Shown here piece by piece: positions 1 through 9,685 of a stretch of 64,000 bases of DNA. Position 1 is the first letter of the stretch, and every line of letters starts with the position of its first letter. The translations under genes were made by a program, and so were the position numbers. A model generated the notes under the pieces. The model worked only from the letters and a program-made list of their open reading frames with translations. It searched no databases and was not told the origin of the DNA. The DNA is from Synechococcales cyanobacterium C42_A2020_086 (GTDB lineage: Bacteria > Cyanobacteriota > Cyanobacteriia > Elainellales > Elainellaceae), in the NCBI GenBank assembly GCA_015272325.1, contig JACYLU010000001.1, positions 186,001 through 250,000 on the forward strand, in the 5' to 3' direction.

Positions 1-2
1 TT

Positions 3-1970
3 GGGCGGGAGTTGGCGCAATTGCCCACCGAGTTAGCAGGTGAACCCGTCTATCAAGTCGTGCTGCTGAGCGCTAACAACGAAATTTCGCGCTGCCATGC
101 CCTGATTATGGCTATCGACGGGCAGATTATTTTGGAAGACCGCAGCACCAATGGCACTCATCTCAACGGCGAACGGATTACCCGCGCTCGTCGCCCCCTC
201 ACCAGCGGCGATACCCTTCAGATTGGCACCTACACCATCACCGTTAGTGTGCTACAGCCCATCGCCGAAACGCAGGATTTAAACCGCAGCTCAACGATCA
301 TTTTCAATCCCGACACCACGATTGTGTCTGCCGATCAGGTTGCTCCTGAGCCGGTGCGCCAGTCCACCATTATTTTTGACCCCGACACCGATCGGCTAGA
401 GCCGCAGGCCCCACCTCCCGGTCGGGCTGTTACCACGCGCAATGTCTTTCCGCCGGCGCGATTGTTTGCGGAAGAACGGGTGTCGATTTCGGCCCTGCAC
501 GCTACCGGCTTTCCAGTCGAGGAAACCGAGTATGCAGCCCTCGGCGGCGGCATGGGTTCTTTTGTTTGGGTAGACACGCTGCGGATTGCCGGCGTCAAAC
601 CCGAGCGGATCACCGTGCTCAGCATTCAGAAGAAACCCTACGGACGCTACGAGACGCTGCTGAAAAATTGCCAGATTCCTCGCTATAAACGCATTCGCTC
701 GGGATCAGACTCTTGTCCCGACAACATCTGGGGCTGGCCTGGCTACGCGATCCGGGAAGCCTGGCGCGATACCTTCTCCGGGCGCGTTGGGGCGGCACTG
801 GGCTATCTGTGGCAGGTATTTGCCGAACCGGCCTTTGCCGACACCTACACCCCGATTGCCGACAACGTGTTCAAATCCATGGACCGAGAAGCGGACCGTA
901 TTGGCTGGGACCGCATGGTGCGTTACGGCAGCATCCGCAGCATCCGCAAAACTGAAGACGGGCGATACGTCATTGCCTATTCGGCGACTCGACCGCCCGG
1001 CCCTCCCGACTACCGTTTTTTGGTGGCGCGCTATGTGCATCTCTGCACCGGCTATCCTGCTATCAAGCTGCTGGATGACCTGCAAGACTATCGCGAACGC
1101 ACTGGCGATGTGCAGACCGTCGTGCATGGCTATGAACCCCACGATCACGTCTTTGAACAGCTCGAACGCAAAGGCGGCACGTTGGTGATACGCGGTTTTG
1201 GCATTGTCGGCTCGCAAATCATGGATCGGGTCTACAAAGCTCGCATGGTGAATCCCAGAATTTTCGTGGTCCACCTCAGCCGGTCACCCAAGCTGGGGCA
1301 GCGGTTTGGTCGAGCTAAGCGCTATGTCGAGAATCACTGGGAATTTCAGCCTTTTAACTGGCCCAAGGGAACCTGGGGTGGCGATATGCGGGCGATGCTG
1401 GAAGCGGCAGATCCCCTACGGCGACGCGAGCTGCTAGAAGCCTGGGGCGGCACCACCACCGCTAGCCGAGGACCATGGCGCAAAATCATCAACCAGGGTC
1501 TACGCGAAGGCTGGTACACCATCAAGTTTGGCACCGTTGACAAGGTGGAACGCAGCCCTGATGGGAAGCCAATCACCTTTGTCAGAAGCAACGAATACCA
1601 CGGCATCGATAAGATTGAAGCCGATTTTGTGATTGACTGCACCGGGCTGATTTCCGATCCCCGCGAGCAACCGCTGCTGAATGACCTGATCACCCACTAC
1701 AACCTAGATCTCAATCCCCAGAAGCGGCTGCATGTTGAAAATGACTTCGAGATCGCCAAAATGCGCAATGACCGCGCTCGCATGTATGCTGCCGGCATCA
1801 TCACCCTGGGTGGTCCCTATGCGCCGGTAGATACCTTCCTGGGATTGCAATACGCGGCCCATCGAGCGGTTGAGGCTCTGGCGACGCATCGAGCACCCGG
1901 CGTCAGGTATATCGAGGGGCTGGGTTCTCTCTGGCAATGGGTGAAATGGGCGACGAACCAAGCTCCCTAG
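3..1970 (+). CDS. FHA domain fused to FAD/NAD(P)-binding oxidoreductase (5' end outside window)
   Basis: The reading frame is open to the window edge. The Gly-Arg-Glu at 3-11 fits the conserved Gly-Arg that begins an FHA domain, so the true start lies upstream and the TTG at 12 is not the start. FHA hallmarks follow: SRCHA, then RSTNGTHLNG. A linker carries the motif STIIF(N/D)PDT twice (about 288-385). The rest is a flavoprotein: a GGGMGS dinucleotide loop near 547, a second Rossmann loop GFGIVGS near 1197, and VIDCTGL near 1630, the arrangement of two-dinucleotide-domain flavoproteins such as N-hydroxylating or Baeyer-Villiger monooxygenases. FHA domains bind phosphothreonine peptides, so phospho-signalling control of a redox enzyme is inferred. 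The substrate is unknown. The stop is followed 69 bp later by the start of a small membrane protein. Confidence 0.8.
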   Translation, partial: GRELAQLPTELAGEPVYQVVLLSANNEISRCHALIMAIDGQIILEDRSTNGTHLNGERITRARRPLTSGDTLQIGTYTITVSVLQPIAETQDLNRSSTIIFNPDTTIVSADQVAPEPVRQSTIIFDPDTDRLEPQAPPPGRAVTTRNVFPPARLFAEERVSISALHATGFPVEETEYAALGGGMGSFVWVDTLRIAGVKPERITVLSIQKKPYGRYETLLKNCQIPRYKRIRSGSDSCPDNIWGWPGYAIREAWRDTFSGRVGAALGYLWQVFAEPAFADTYTPIADNVFKSMDREADRIGWDRMVRYGSIRSIRKTEDGRYVIAYSATRPPGPPDYRFLVARYVHLCTGYPAIKLLDDLQDYRERTGDVQTVVHGYEPHDHVFEQLERKGGTLVIRGFGIVGSQIMDRVYKARMVNPRIFVVHLSRSPKLGQRFGRAKRYVENHWEFQPFNWPKGTWGGDMRAMLEAADPLRRRELLEAWGGTTTASRGPWRKIINQGLREGWYTIKFGTVDKVERSPDGKPITFVRSNEYHGIDKIEADFVIDCTGLISDPREQPLLNDLITHYNLDLNPQKRLHVENDFEIAKMRNDRARMYAAGIITLGGPYAPVDTFLGLQYAAHRAVEALATHRAPGVRYIEGLGSLWQWVKWATNQAP

Positions 1971-2039
1971 TTGGACAGTGTTCCGGCTCTCCTGCCCGGC
2001 GCTAATTCTCTTTCATCACTTATTCTCTTTGATGCTGCT

Positions 2040-2486
2040 ATGACTCCAACTCTGTTTGGCCGCTGGCAAACGCGCATTTTTCTGCTCGCCACCGTTGGCT
2101 TGCTCATGACTTGGGCTTTCTCGACTGGCTTTCTTGGCGTGCATCCGGGTTCAGTCTATTTTTGGATCCTCTTTTACTTCGGTCTAATTGGCTTGCTGTG
2201 GGATGTCCTCTACAACTATCTGCAGCAGTTTATGTGGGACCACGACTGGCCAGGCGTTTTCCAGTTCTTTGCTGCTATTGCTGAAGGGATTCTGCTAGCC
2301 ATTCTCAGCAGACTCGGTGTGTTGCCGTTTGTTGACGGTGCCAGTTTCAACCTGCGGGATTTCCTGCTGCACTACAGCGTGACTTGGCTGGCCGTCTACC
2401 TGTCTTCCTGGGTAGTGATGCGGCTGCTGTTCCCCCGCTGGCGCTTTCGTGGCGGTGAATGGATTGGCAAATGGCGGCGAGCCTAG
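2040..2486 (+). CDS. Small polytopic membrane protein, unknown function
   Basis: The product is 148 residues starting at ATG 2040. The frame is open back to a TTG directly after the previous stop, but the ATG gives a normal N-terminus (MTPTLFGRW) just before the first membrane segment. Four hydrophobic segments can be seen, around residues 12-30, 40-60, 75-95 and 110-130, and the C-terminus is rich in Trp and Arg (RWRFRGGEWIGKWRRA). I do not recognise a named family. It sits 69 bp behind the FHA-flavoprotein on the same strand and may be cotranscribed, which would make it a candidate membrane partner; that link is inference from position only. Confidence 0.6.
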   Translation: MTPTLFGRWQTRIFLLATVGLLMTWAFSTGFLGVHPGSVYFWILFYFGLIGLLWDVLYNYLQQFMWDHDWPGVFQFFAAIAEGILLAILSRLGVLPFVDGASFNLRDFLLHYSVTWLAVYLSSWVVMRLLFPRWRFRGGEWIGKWRRA

Positions 2487-2704
2487 TGCCGCTTCCCAAT
2501 CTCGGACAACAGAACTGACTAATTGCATCCTGCTCGCTGCTGGGTCTAGAGTGGCTGTCCCATGGAACCGGCGGCGAGCCATGTCTTTCTCAAGGGTTTG
2601 CGGTCAATGAACGCGGGAACCGCCGCTACATGCTTCAAAAATATTTGCTGAATATTTGTTAAAACTTTGTTTGCACTGCGTTCCATATCGGCTCAAGATT
2701 AATT

Positions 2705-2732
2705 AGGTATTATTCAACAGGTATTATTCAAC
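2705..2732. repeat. Perfect 14-bp tandem duplication
   Basis: The unit AGGTATTATTCAAC occurs twice head to tail (2705-2718 and 2719-2732). It is intergenic, and the unit is not seen elsewhere in the window. Confidence 0.9.
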
Positions 2733-2799
2733 ACCAGTTCAACGGTTTTTCTACCTAAACTGATATACCAGATCCATCAAATCCTATCAAACCATTTTG

Positions 2800-2836
2800 C
2801 TTCGTCGAACTCAGTTGCCTCGTCGAACTAAGTTGC
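2800..2836. repeat. Imperfect tandem duplication, about 19 bp
   Basis: Two adjacent copies share TCGTCGAACT(C/A)AGTTGC with two small differences. Part of a third copy (TTGCTTCG) follows. The location is intergenic. Confidence 0.75.
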
Positions 2837-3164
2837 TTCGCTCCACAGGCTTCAGATTACTTTTTTTATTCAGCATTTGCCTATTGCAAGCACTGAACTT
2901 TAACCGAATCAAGATTTCTCAGCGTTTACTTTCATTTACTTTGATCTACTTTATTGCTCTTTTACTGAATCTTCTTAACCACTTGATGGTTCTAATCACT
3001 CGATAGGTATTTTGTGTACCGCATGCAGAACTCTCTCTAAATCTACTCAAGTCTCACCGATAATTCACTCGGCAAACGCGGAGCTGTAAATCCTTCGCGT
3101 CTAGTTTGCATTGCCGTATGAATACTCATTTGTATTTTCACCTGATTTTCAGCAGGAGATCGCT

Positions 3165-5963
3165 ATGGCAAATCCACGTTCCATTAACCTGTTTGAGCTG
3201 CTAAACGGTCAAGATGGCTTCTACATTTTGGGCAAGTTTCCCTCACTGAATCCGCAATTTGGCACCGGGCAGTTTGGCTTCTCGGTTAGTTCTGCTGGCG
3301 ATGTCAACAATGACGGTATTGATGATTTACTGATTGGCGCTCGCCATTCCCCGGTTGGCAGTGTACCCCTTGCCGGCAAGAGCTTCGTGATTTTCGGGCA
3401 GTCGGGGCTGGGGGCCGGCGGCAGTTTTGATCTGGCGTCGCTGAACGGCAGCAACGGGTTTGTGATCAACGGGGCTAGCAACAACGAGCGCGCTGGGCAA
3501 GCCGTTAGCTCAATTGGGGACTTCAACAACGACGGCATTGACGATTTGGTGATTGGCTCCTATGCCCTCAACACCTTTGAATATCGAGTGGGCGGTGTCA
3601 CCGATAGCCTCACGAGCATCGGGCGAGCCTACGTGATTTTTGGGCGCTCGGGCGGCTTTGCCACAAGCCTCAATCTCAGCGAGATCACGACTGATCAAGA
3701 ATACCAACCCGGCGTTTCCGAAACCGTCAACCTGGACTACCGCAAAGGCTTTTCCATCCGCAGTTTGTTCGACAACACCGGCTATGGACAAGGATTAGCG
3801 GGGTTTTCCGTCAGTTCTGCCGGAGATATTGACCGCGATGGCTTTGATGACCTGCTGGTGGGGGTTCCCGGACCCAGCAGTCGTAGTCCCCGCAGTACGC
3901 TTCCGGGTGAAGCCTGGATTGTTTATGGTCAAAATCCTAATCCTAGAAGTGCCACTCCTTTCGATCGCGATCGTGAGTTCTCTCGCTCGCTGCGGGTCAC
4001 CTACCTCAATGGCATCACCCCCAAAAATCGCACTGGCAATTCGGTGAGTTCGGCGGGCGATGTCAATGGCGATGGCATTCCCGACGTGATTGTGGGCGCA
4101 CGAGATGCCAACAGCAACGCTGGCGAGAGCTATGTCGTGTTTGGCGGCAGTGCGGTGATTCCGGGTTTTAATCCTCTCCGAGGGGCGCCCGACTCTACCA
4201 AGAAAACCGTGCAGTTGAATACGCTCAACGGCAGCAATGGCTTCCGAATCAGCGGTCTGGATAGCGATACCGACAGCAACGGGCCGGATTCGGGCGAGCG
4301 CTTGGGCTGGGCGGTTAGCACGGCGGGCGACCTCAACGGCGATGGCTTTGACGATGTGATCGTGGGCGCACCCAGCATTACCAACTCCCCAACGGATCAG
4401 CCGGATACAGCAACCGATCCAAACCAGCCTGGCAAAGCCTATGTGATTTTTGGTCGAGCGTCTTTTGCAGGCAGTGTGGATATTTCGAGCGCAGCAGCGC
4501 TGAGCGGTCGGGGATTCATCATCCACGGCGTCAACGGCGGCGATGGAGTCGGTTTTGCGGTCGCCCGTGCGGGAGATATCAACGGCGATGGATTTGACGA
4601 TCTGGCAATCGGAGCACCCTTTGCCGATGCGGGCAGTGTGTTTGGCAATGCCGGCGAAACCTACATTCTCTACGGTAGTTCGACAATCGGAGCAGGAGGC
4701 CGCTTCAACCTAGCGGACCTCAATGGCAGCAATGGCTTTTTGCTGAGGGGAACCTTCTCGAACGATCACTCGGGTTGGGCGGTGAATCGAGCGGGCGATG
4801 TTAACAACGACGGCGTGGACGACCTGGTGATTGGCGCGGTTGAAAGAGGCACTTCGCCGGGAAAAGCCTACGTCATGTTCGGCAATGCCACTCCCAAGGT
4901 GGATCTCAACGGCGGCGATGCCGGGGTCAACTTTAGCACCACGTTTGTGATTGGCGGCAGTGCAGTACCCATTGCTAAACCAGGAGCACTGATCGTGACG
5001 GATGCCAACGACACCACCCTCAGGGGCGCTACTGTGACCATCACCAACCTGCTGAACGGTGCTTCCGAGCAACTCGCCGCCAACACCGCCGGCACCAGCA
5101 TCACGACTGCCTACGATAGCAGCACGGGCGTTCTCACCCTCCGTGGCACAGACAGTCTGGCGAATTACCGGCAGGTGCTGCAATCCCTCACCTACCGCAA
5201 CACAGCCGCCGCACCCAACACCACAACCCGTACCATTCAGATTGTTGTTAGGGATGACGGTATCCACAGCAGCCATAGCGCTCCCGTTCAAGCCCTAGTT
5301 GCCCTCAGGGCCATGCCTCCCGGTGGCTCCGGAACGGGTTCGGGAACTGGCTCGGGCGGCTCAGGCGGCTCGGGAACTGGCTCAGGCGGCTCCGGCAGTG
5401 GAGGTACCGGATCTGGCACGCCTATTCCCCGACCCCCTCAACCTTTGAAACTGATTGGCACCAACAAGCGCTCGGTGCTCACTGGCGATGCCGGTAACGA
5501 TATTCTGCTCGGGCGGGGCGGCAACGATCAGCTGAGCGGGGCGGCTGGTGATGATCGGCTGAATGGCGGCACAGGCAACGATAGGCTGGATGGCGGCAGC
5601 GGCAACGACCAACTCCGTGGCGGTCCTGGTCGCGATCGCTTTATCTTCGGCGCTCAGAAATCCTTTAGCGAAGAGCAGCTTGGCGTGGATCGCATCCTCG
5701 ACTTCAACCCCAAGCAGGATCAGATTGTCCTCGACCGCTCTACCTTCCGGGTGCGACGGCAGCCCACCGTAGCTGTGGTGCCAACCCTCCGCCGCGCCCA
5801 AACCAGCGTTGCCCAGATCACCTATGTGAGTTCTACCGGCGGGCTTTACTACAATGCCAATGGCGTGGCAGGGGGGTTTGGCCTAGGCGGACCGTTCGCC
5901 ACGATTACCTCCAAGGCGGCAGGCGCAGCGCTGTTGGCAGAAAATTTTGTGACGCAGCCGTAA
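3165..5963 (+). CDS. FG-GAP beta-propeller protein with C-terminal RTX calcium-binding repeats (secreted)
   Basis: I start it at ATG 3165 (932 aa) because AGGAG lies 6 nt upstream; an upstream in-frame TTG at 3111 has no such site. Seven FG-GAP/integrin-alpha-like calcium motifs of the form D(V/F/L/I)NxDGxDDLxIGA occur near residues 45, 120, 222, 299, 389, 471 and 545, enough for one seven-bladed propeller. A beta-sandwich-like region (about 575-715) follows, then a Gly/Ser/Thr linker (about 718-752), then RTX nonapeptides of the GGxGNDxL type (about 772-825) and a C-terminal tail. There is no N-terminal signal peptide, which fits type I secretion through a C-terminal signal. Role in adhesion or surface layer is inferred. 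No transporter gene is nearby. Confidence 0.88.
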   Translation: MANPRSINLFELLNGQDGFYILGKFPSLNPQFGTGQFGFSVSSAGDVNNDGIDDLLIGARHSPVGSVPLAGKSFVIFGQSGLGAGGSFDLASLNGSNGFVINGASNNERAGQAVSSIGDFNNDGIDDLVIGSYALNTFEYRVGGVTDSLTSIGRAYVIFGRSGGFATSLNLSEITTDQEYQPGVSETVNLDYRKGFSIRSLFDNTGYGQGLAGFSVSSAGDIDRDGFDDLLVGVPGPSSRSPRSTLPGEAWIVYGQNPNPRSATPFDRDREFSRSLRVTYLNGITPKNRTGNSVSSAGDVNGDGIPDVIVGARDANSNAGESYVVFGGSAVIPGFNPLRGAPDSTKKTVQLNTLNGSNGFRISGLDSDTDSNGPDSGERLGWAVSTAGDLNGDGFDDVIVGAPSITNSPTDQPDTATDPNQPGKAYVIFGRASFAGSVDISSAAALSGRGFIIHGVNGGDGVGFAVARAGDINGDGFDDLAIGAPFADAGSVFGNAGETYILYGSSTIGAGGRFNLADLNGSNGFLLRGTFSNDHSGWAVNRAGDVNNDGVDDLVIGAVERGTSPGKAYVMFGNATPKVDLNGGDAGVNFSTTFVIGGSAVPIAKPGALIVTDANDTTLRGATVTITNLLNGASEQLAANTAGTSITTAYDSSTGVLTLRGTDSLANYRQVLQSLTYRNTAAAPNTTTRTIQIVVRDDGIHSSHSAPVQALVALRAMPPGGSGTGSGTGSGGSGGSGTGSGGSGSGGTGSGTPIPRPPQPLKLIGTNKRSVLTGDAGNDILLGRGGNDQLSGAAGDDRLNGGTGNDRLDGGSGNDQLRGGPGRDRFIFGAQKSFSEEQLGVDRILDFNPKQDQIVLDRSTFRVRRQPTVAVVPTLRRAQTSVAQITYVSSTGGLYYNANGVAGGFGLGGPFATITSKAAGAALLAENFVTQP

Positions 5964-6013
5964 TGGCAACCATCGTCCTGAGTGCCTCGTGGACCTAGAT
6001 ACGCCTAAACACT

Positions 6014-6045
6014 AAAATGGGCAACGGCCGATCAGCCCTTGCCCA
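6014..6045 (-). terminator. Rho-independent terminator of por
   Basis: Read on the minus strand, TGGGCAA pairs with TTGCCCA (6018-6024 with 6039-6045) and is followed by TTTT. It lies about 30 bp past the por stop and between two convergent genes, so it could also stop transcription from the plus strand. Confidence 0.75.
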
Positions 6046-6076
6046 TGCAACATGACATGCCAGTTAGAAGGCGGAC

Positions 6077-7524
<1,448 letters not shown>

Positions 7525-7989
7525 TCAAGCACTGGTTTTTAAGCTTTCTTTCGGCATGACGGTCTGTTTCCATCCAGTGAGGAGTTTGATGTCCTCAATT
7601 CTACCCAGGAGAGCTTGAATAGCCAGCGGCAGACTGTCTTCAACGTAGGGTGGAGATAGCTGAAATCCCAGGCGCTCAAGCGATTGATGGAGCGTCTCCA
7701 CCTGAGCTAGCCAAACGTGCCGCTGCTGATCAGCCGCTTCTCCGGTCTCCAGCGAGACTAACTCCAAACATCGCCGCATGGTGAATAACTCCTGCAATAC
7801 CTGATCGCGAAGCACCTCTACTTCAGTATTCAACCGCAAGACTCGTCTCGATTCCCACCATTGCATAGCCTGTTGCGTTCCCCATAGAAACGCAATGGTT
7901 TGCAGAGCTTGGATAATACCGACGATGAAAGCCACCATGAGAAACGATCCGAGTTTATGCGGGTGCAGCACTGCCTGCGTTGAATTCAA
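7525..7989 (-). CDS. Membrane-anchored coiled-coil protein, resembles N-terminus of a cyanobacterial histidine kinase
   Basis: The product is 154 aa from ATG 7989. It has one N-terminal membrane segment (about residues 14-36, LGSFLMVAFIVGIIQAL), then a helical region with LNTEVEVLRDQVLQELFTMR and LERLGFQLSPPYVEDSLP. This layout recalls the N-terminal part of cyanobacterial sensor kinases that precede a HisKA/HATPase core, but no H-box, N-box or G-box follows; the frame ends at 7525. It may be a stand-alone remnant of such a kinase or a complete small protein. It borders a cluster of broken genes, which favours decay. Family assignment is from memory of the pattern and is tentative. Confidence 0.45.
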   Translation of the reverse strand: MNSTQAVLHPHKLGSFLMVAFIVGIIQALQTIAFLWGTQQAMQWWESRRVLRLNTEVEVLRDQVLQELFTMRRCLELVSLETGEAADQQRHVWLAQVETLHQSLERLGFQLSPPYVEDSLPLAIQALLGRIEDIKLLTGWKQTVMPKESLKTSA

Positions 7990-8126
7990 ATCAGCGGTTT
8001 ACCGACCTAGCTTTACCTTACCGAACTACCCTCGCCCAAACATCCGCTCTAGCCGCAAGAGCTGTGGCGCAAAACGGTCAACCAAATCTCTGAAACAGGC
8101 AGGAAGTCTTGCAGTTTTCTGCAATG

Positions 8127-8275
8127 TGAGGTGGTCCCCAAAAATTGGACAGGGGGTTAAGCTCTAAACGACACCAAAGGAGGATAGGAGTAGTTCATGA
8201 ATAGCAAACGTAAGCAACCTAGCCCTCAATTCGAAACCAAAACCGCTTAGAAGCCATTCAAGGCGAGAAAACGGA
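8127..8275 (+). mobile_element. IS3-family insertion sequence remnant (left end and start of orfA)
   Basis: The stretch TGAGGTGGTCCCCAAAAATT at 8127 matches the style of an IS3/IS150-group left end. AGGAGG and an ATG at 8197 follow, and then a frame reading MNSKRKQPSPQFETKTA and, after a 1-nt shift near 8246, LEAIQGEKT. That resembles the N-terminus of IS3 OrfA (KRKxxSPEFKxKxALEAIxGEKT). No right end, orfB or helix-turn-helix remains; the resemblance stops near 8275. Confidence 0.6.
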
Positions 8276-8606
8276 ACTGGTGGAGGAGGGCAAGTATGAC
8301 GAGTATGGTCATCGGCGGGAGGTGGATATTGCTGGGTGTGCGATGCCAATGCAGAAGATTGAAAGCATTGATGAACCTAGGCGGGCAGCGACAACGACGG
8401 GGCAGTGGTCGTTGTTTGAACAGCAGAATCCTCGTGTGGATGATTTTAGAAATCGGCTTATTTGGAGCGACAACGAGCTGGTGATGGCATTGCTGATGCG
8501 GTCGTTTAAGGGCAAGGTGGATCTGATTGATATTGACCTACCCTTTGATGTGGGCGCGGATTTTTCGATGAGTGTGGGAATTGGAGCAGCAATCAATGGA
8601 GAATGA
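8197..8606 (+). pseudogene. Frameshifted chimera: OrfA-like start joined to a site-specific DNA methyltransferase fragment
   Basis: The first frame stops at TAG 8248-8250. A 1-nt shift opens the frame that runs to 8606. From about 8280 it reads GKYDEYGHRREVD, then FRNRLIWSDNELVMALL and VDLIDIDLPFDVGADFSM. These are the pre-catalytic region and motif IV of beta-class adenine or cytosine-N4 methyltransferases seen in cyanobacterial Mod-like proteins, where the motif reads IYIDPPFDVGADF. Here the catalytic DPPF has become DLPF, and everything downstream of motif IV is missing. It cannot be an active enzyme. Whether the OrfA-like part came from an IS or is the native methyltransferase N-terminus is open. 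Confidence 0.65.
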
Positions 8607-8855
8607 TGTGATCGCTAATGCTGAAATTTTGTTTGAAGTCACTACCCCGCTCGGCTTTTCCGTTCGCACAACTGCTGAGTATTGGCAGTTTATTGTCACA
8701 ATCAAGCATCCAGTCATGCTCGACCGTCTAGCCGATGTCCAAAACACCTTCGATCCAGACGAAATTCGTCTGAGTAAAACCGACTCTCAGGGGTAGTGCA
8801 TCAAATTGTGGTGGGTGAGGTAAAGTGAAAGAGCGTTTCCTCATGAGCAATACCT

Positions 8856-9233
8856 ATGGAATGTCGGCTCTGCGGTCATCTCAGCACTCACAAACATGGC
8901 AAAGCACCAAACGGCACTCAACGGTATTTCTGCCCAGTGTGCAAGCAAACGTTCAACGAGCGGTTTGACACTTTGTATTACCATCGCCATGTCACGCCCG
9001 AACAGATCCGACACGTCCTTCAGGCGCACAGCGAAGGCAGTAGTCTGAGAGGCATTAGTCGCACGAGTGGGCTTGCGTACAACACGGTCGTCAGCATTAT
9101 TCGTGCTGGAAGTGTGCAGGCACAGTTAGTGCATAACGCTGAAGTTCAATCGGTGCAAACTGAGGAAGTGAGTGCGGATGAGTTGTGGTCATTTGGTGCA
9201 AAAAACAGAAGCAATGCCTCCCCCAAGAGCTAG
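8856..9233 (+). CDS. insA: IS1-family InsA (DNA-binding repressor, N-terminus of transframe transposase)
   Basis: The product is 125 aa from ATG 8856. A zinc-finger-like cluster has Cys3, Cys6, Cys26 and Cys29, followed by a helix-turn-helix region (GSSLRGISRTSGLAYNTVV). In IS1, InsA alone binds the ends and represses, while a -1 frameshift fuses it to InsB to give the transposase. The C-terminal part SADELWSF carries the first acidic residue of the catalytic triad before the slip site. After the heptamer at 9200-9206 the zero frame continues only nine codons, which supports frameshifting as the productive route. Confidence 0.88.
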   Translation: MECRLCGHLSTHKHGKAPNGTQRYFCPVCKQTFNERFDTLYYHRHVTPEQIRHVLQAHSEGSSLRGISRTSGLAYNTVVSIIRAGSVQAQLVHNAEVQSVQTEEVSADELWSFGAKNRSNASPKS

Positions 9234-9685
9234 CCGTGGGCGATTGCTGGATCGCTGTGAGTTTAGCGAACACCAACGGGCTGATTTTAGCGGCACGAGT
9301 CGGAAAACACAACGATGAATTGATTGAGGCGTTAGTCGTCAGTAGTGAAGGAAAAACAGAGTGCAAACAGTTCAATAGTGACGACTGGGGAGGCTACGAA
9401 CGGGTCCTACCGCCTGAAATCGTCCATTCAATCGGTAAGGACAAAACGCAAAGACTGGAGAGAACCAATGGAACGTTGCGACAACAAACCGGACGATGGC
9501 ATCGGCGACAGAATAAGTTTGGCAAGGTCTGGGAACAAACCAAGGTGACGACACGGTTAGTGGTGAGTTATTTCAACTGGGTTTGGCAGCATAGCCGCTT
9601 CAAAACCACTGCTGCACAGCGAGCAGGACTAACAACACAATCGTGGAATTGGCACGACATCGCTACTTACCCCACATTAATTTGA
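9185..9685 (+). CDS. insB: IS1-family InsB (catalytic part of transframe transposase)
   Basis: This open frame is in the -1 register relative to insA and is most likely expressed by frameshifting at 9200-9206, giving a fusion of about 276 aa spanning 8856-9685; the ATG at 9185 is therefore not a needed start. The catalytic core is visible: SDDWGGY with the second Asp, and LERTNGTLRQQTGR with the Glu, both characteristic of IS1 DDE transposases. The frame ends with TGA 9 bp before the right inverted repeat end. No internal stop or obvious damage is seen. Confidence 0.88.
   Translation: MVIWCKKQKQCLPQELAVGDCWIAVSLANTNGLILAARVGKHNDELIEALVVSSEGKTECKQFNSDDWGGYERVLPPEIVHSIGKDKTQRLERTNGTLRQQTGRWHRRQNKFGKVWEQTKVTTRLVVSYFNWVWQHSRFKTTAAQRAGLTTQSWNWHDIATYPTLI
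9200..9206 (+). promoter_or_regulatory. Programmed -1 frameshift site (A AAA AAC)
   Basis: The heptamer AAAAAAC is read in the insA frame as A AAA AAC, the canonical IS1 slippery sequence. A one-base back-slip continues in the insB frame with CAG at 9206. Confidence 0.85.

Larger units (their letters stand above)
2487..3164. other. Intergenic region without convincing gene; several short duplications
   Basis: About 680 bp, clearly more AT-rich than the flanking genes. It contains a perfect 14-bp tandem duplication and an imperfect one of about 19 bp. One open frame at 2797-3006 has a hydrophobic stretch but no ribosome site and starts inside the duplicated DNA, so I do not call it. The 3' part should carry the promoter and leader of the RTX protein gene; I cannot place a promoter with confidence. 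Confidence 0.5.

Noticed and set aside
2797-3006. 69-codon frame with hydrophobic segments
   Set aside because: Begins inside a tandem duplication, has no ribosome site, and shows no family pattern.
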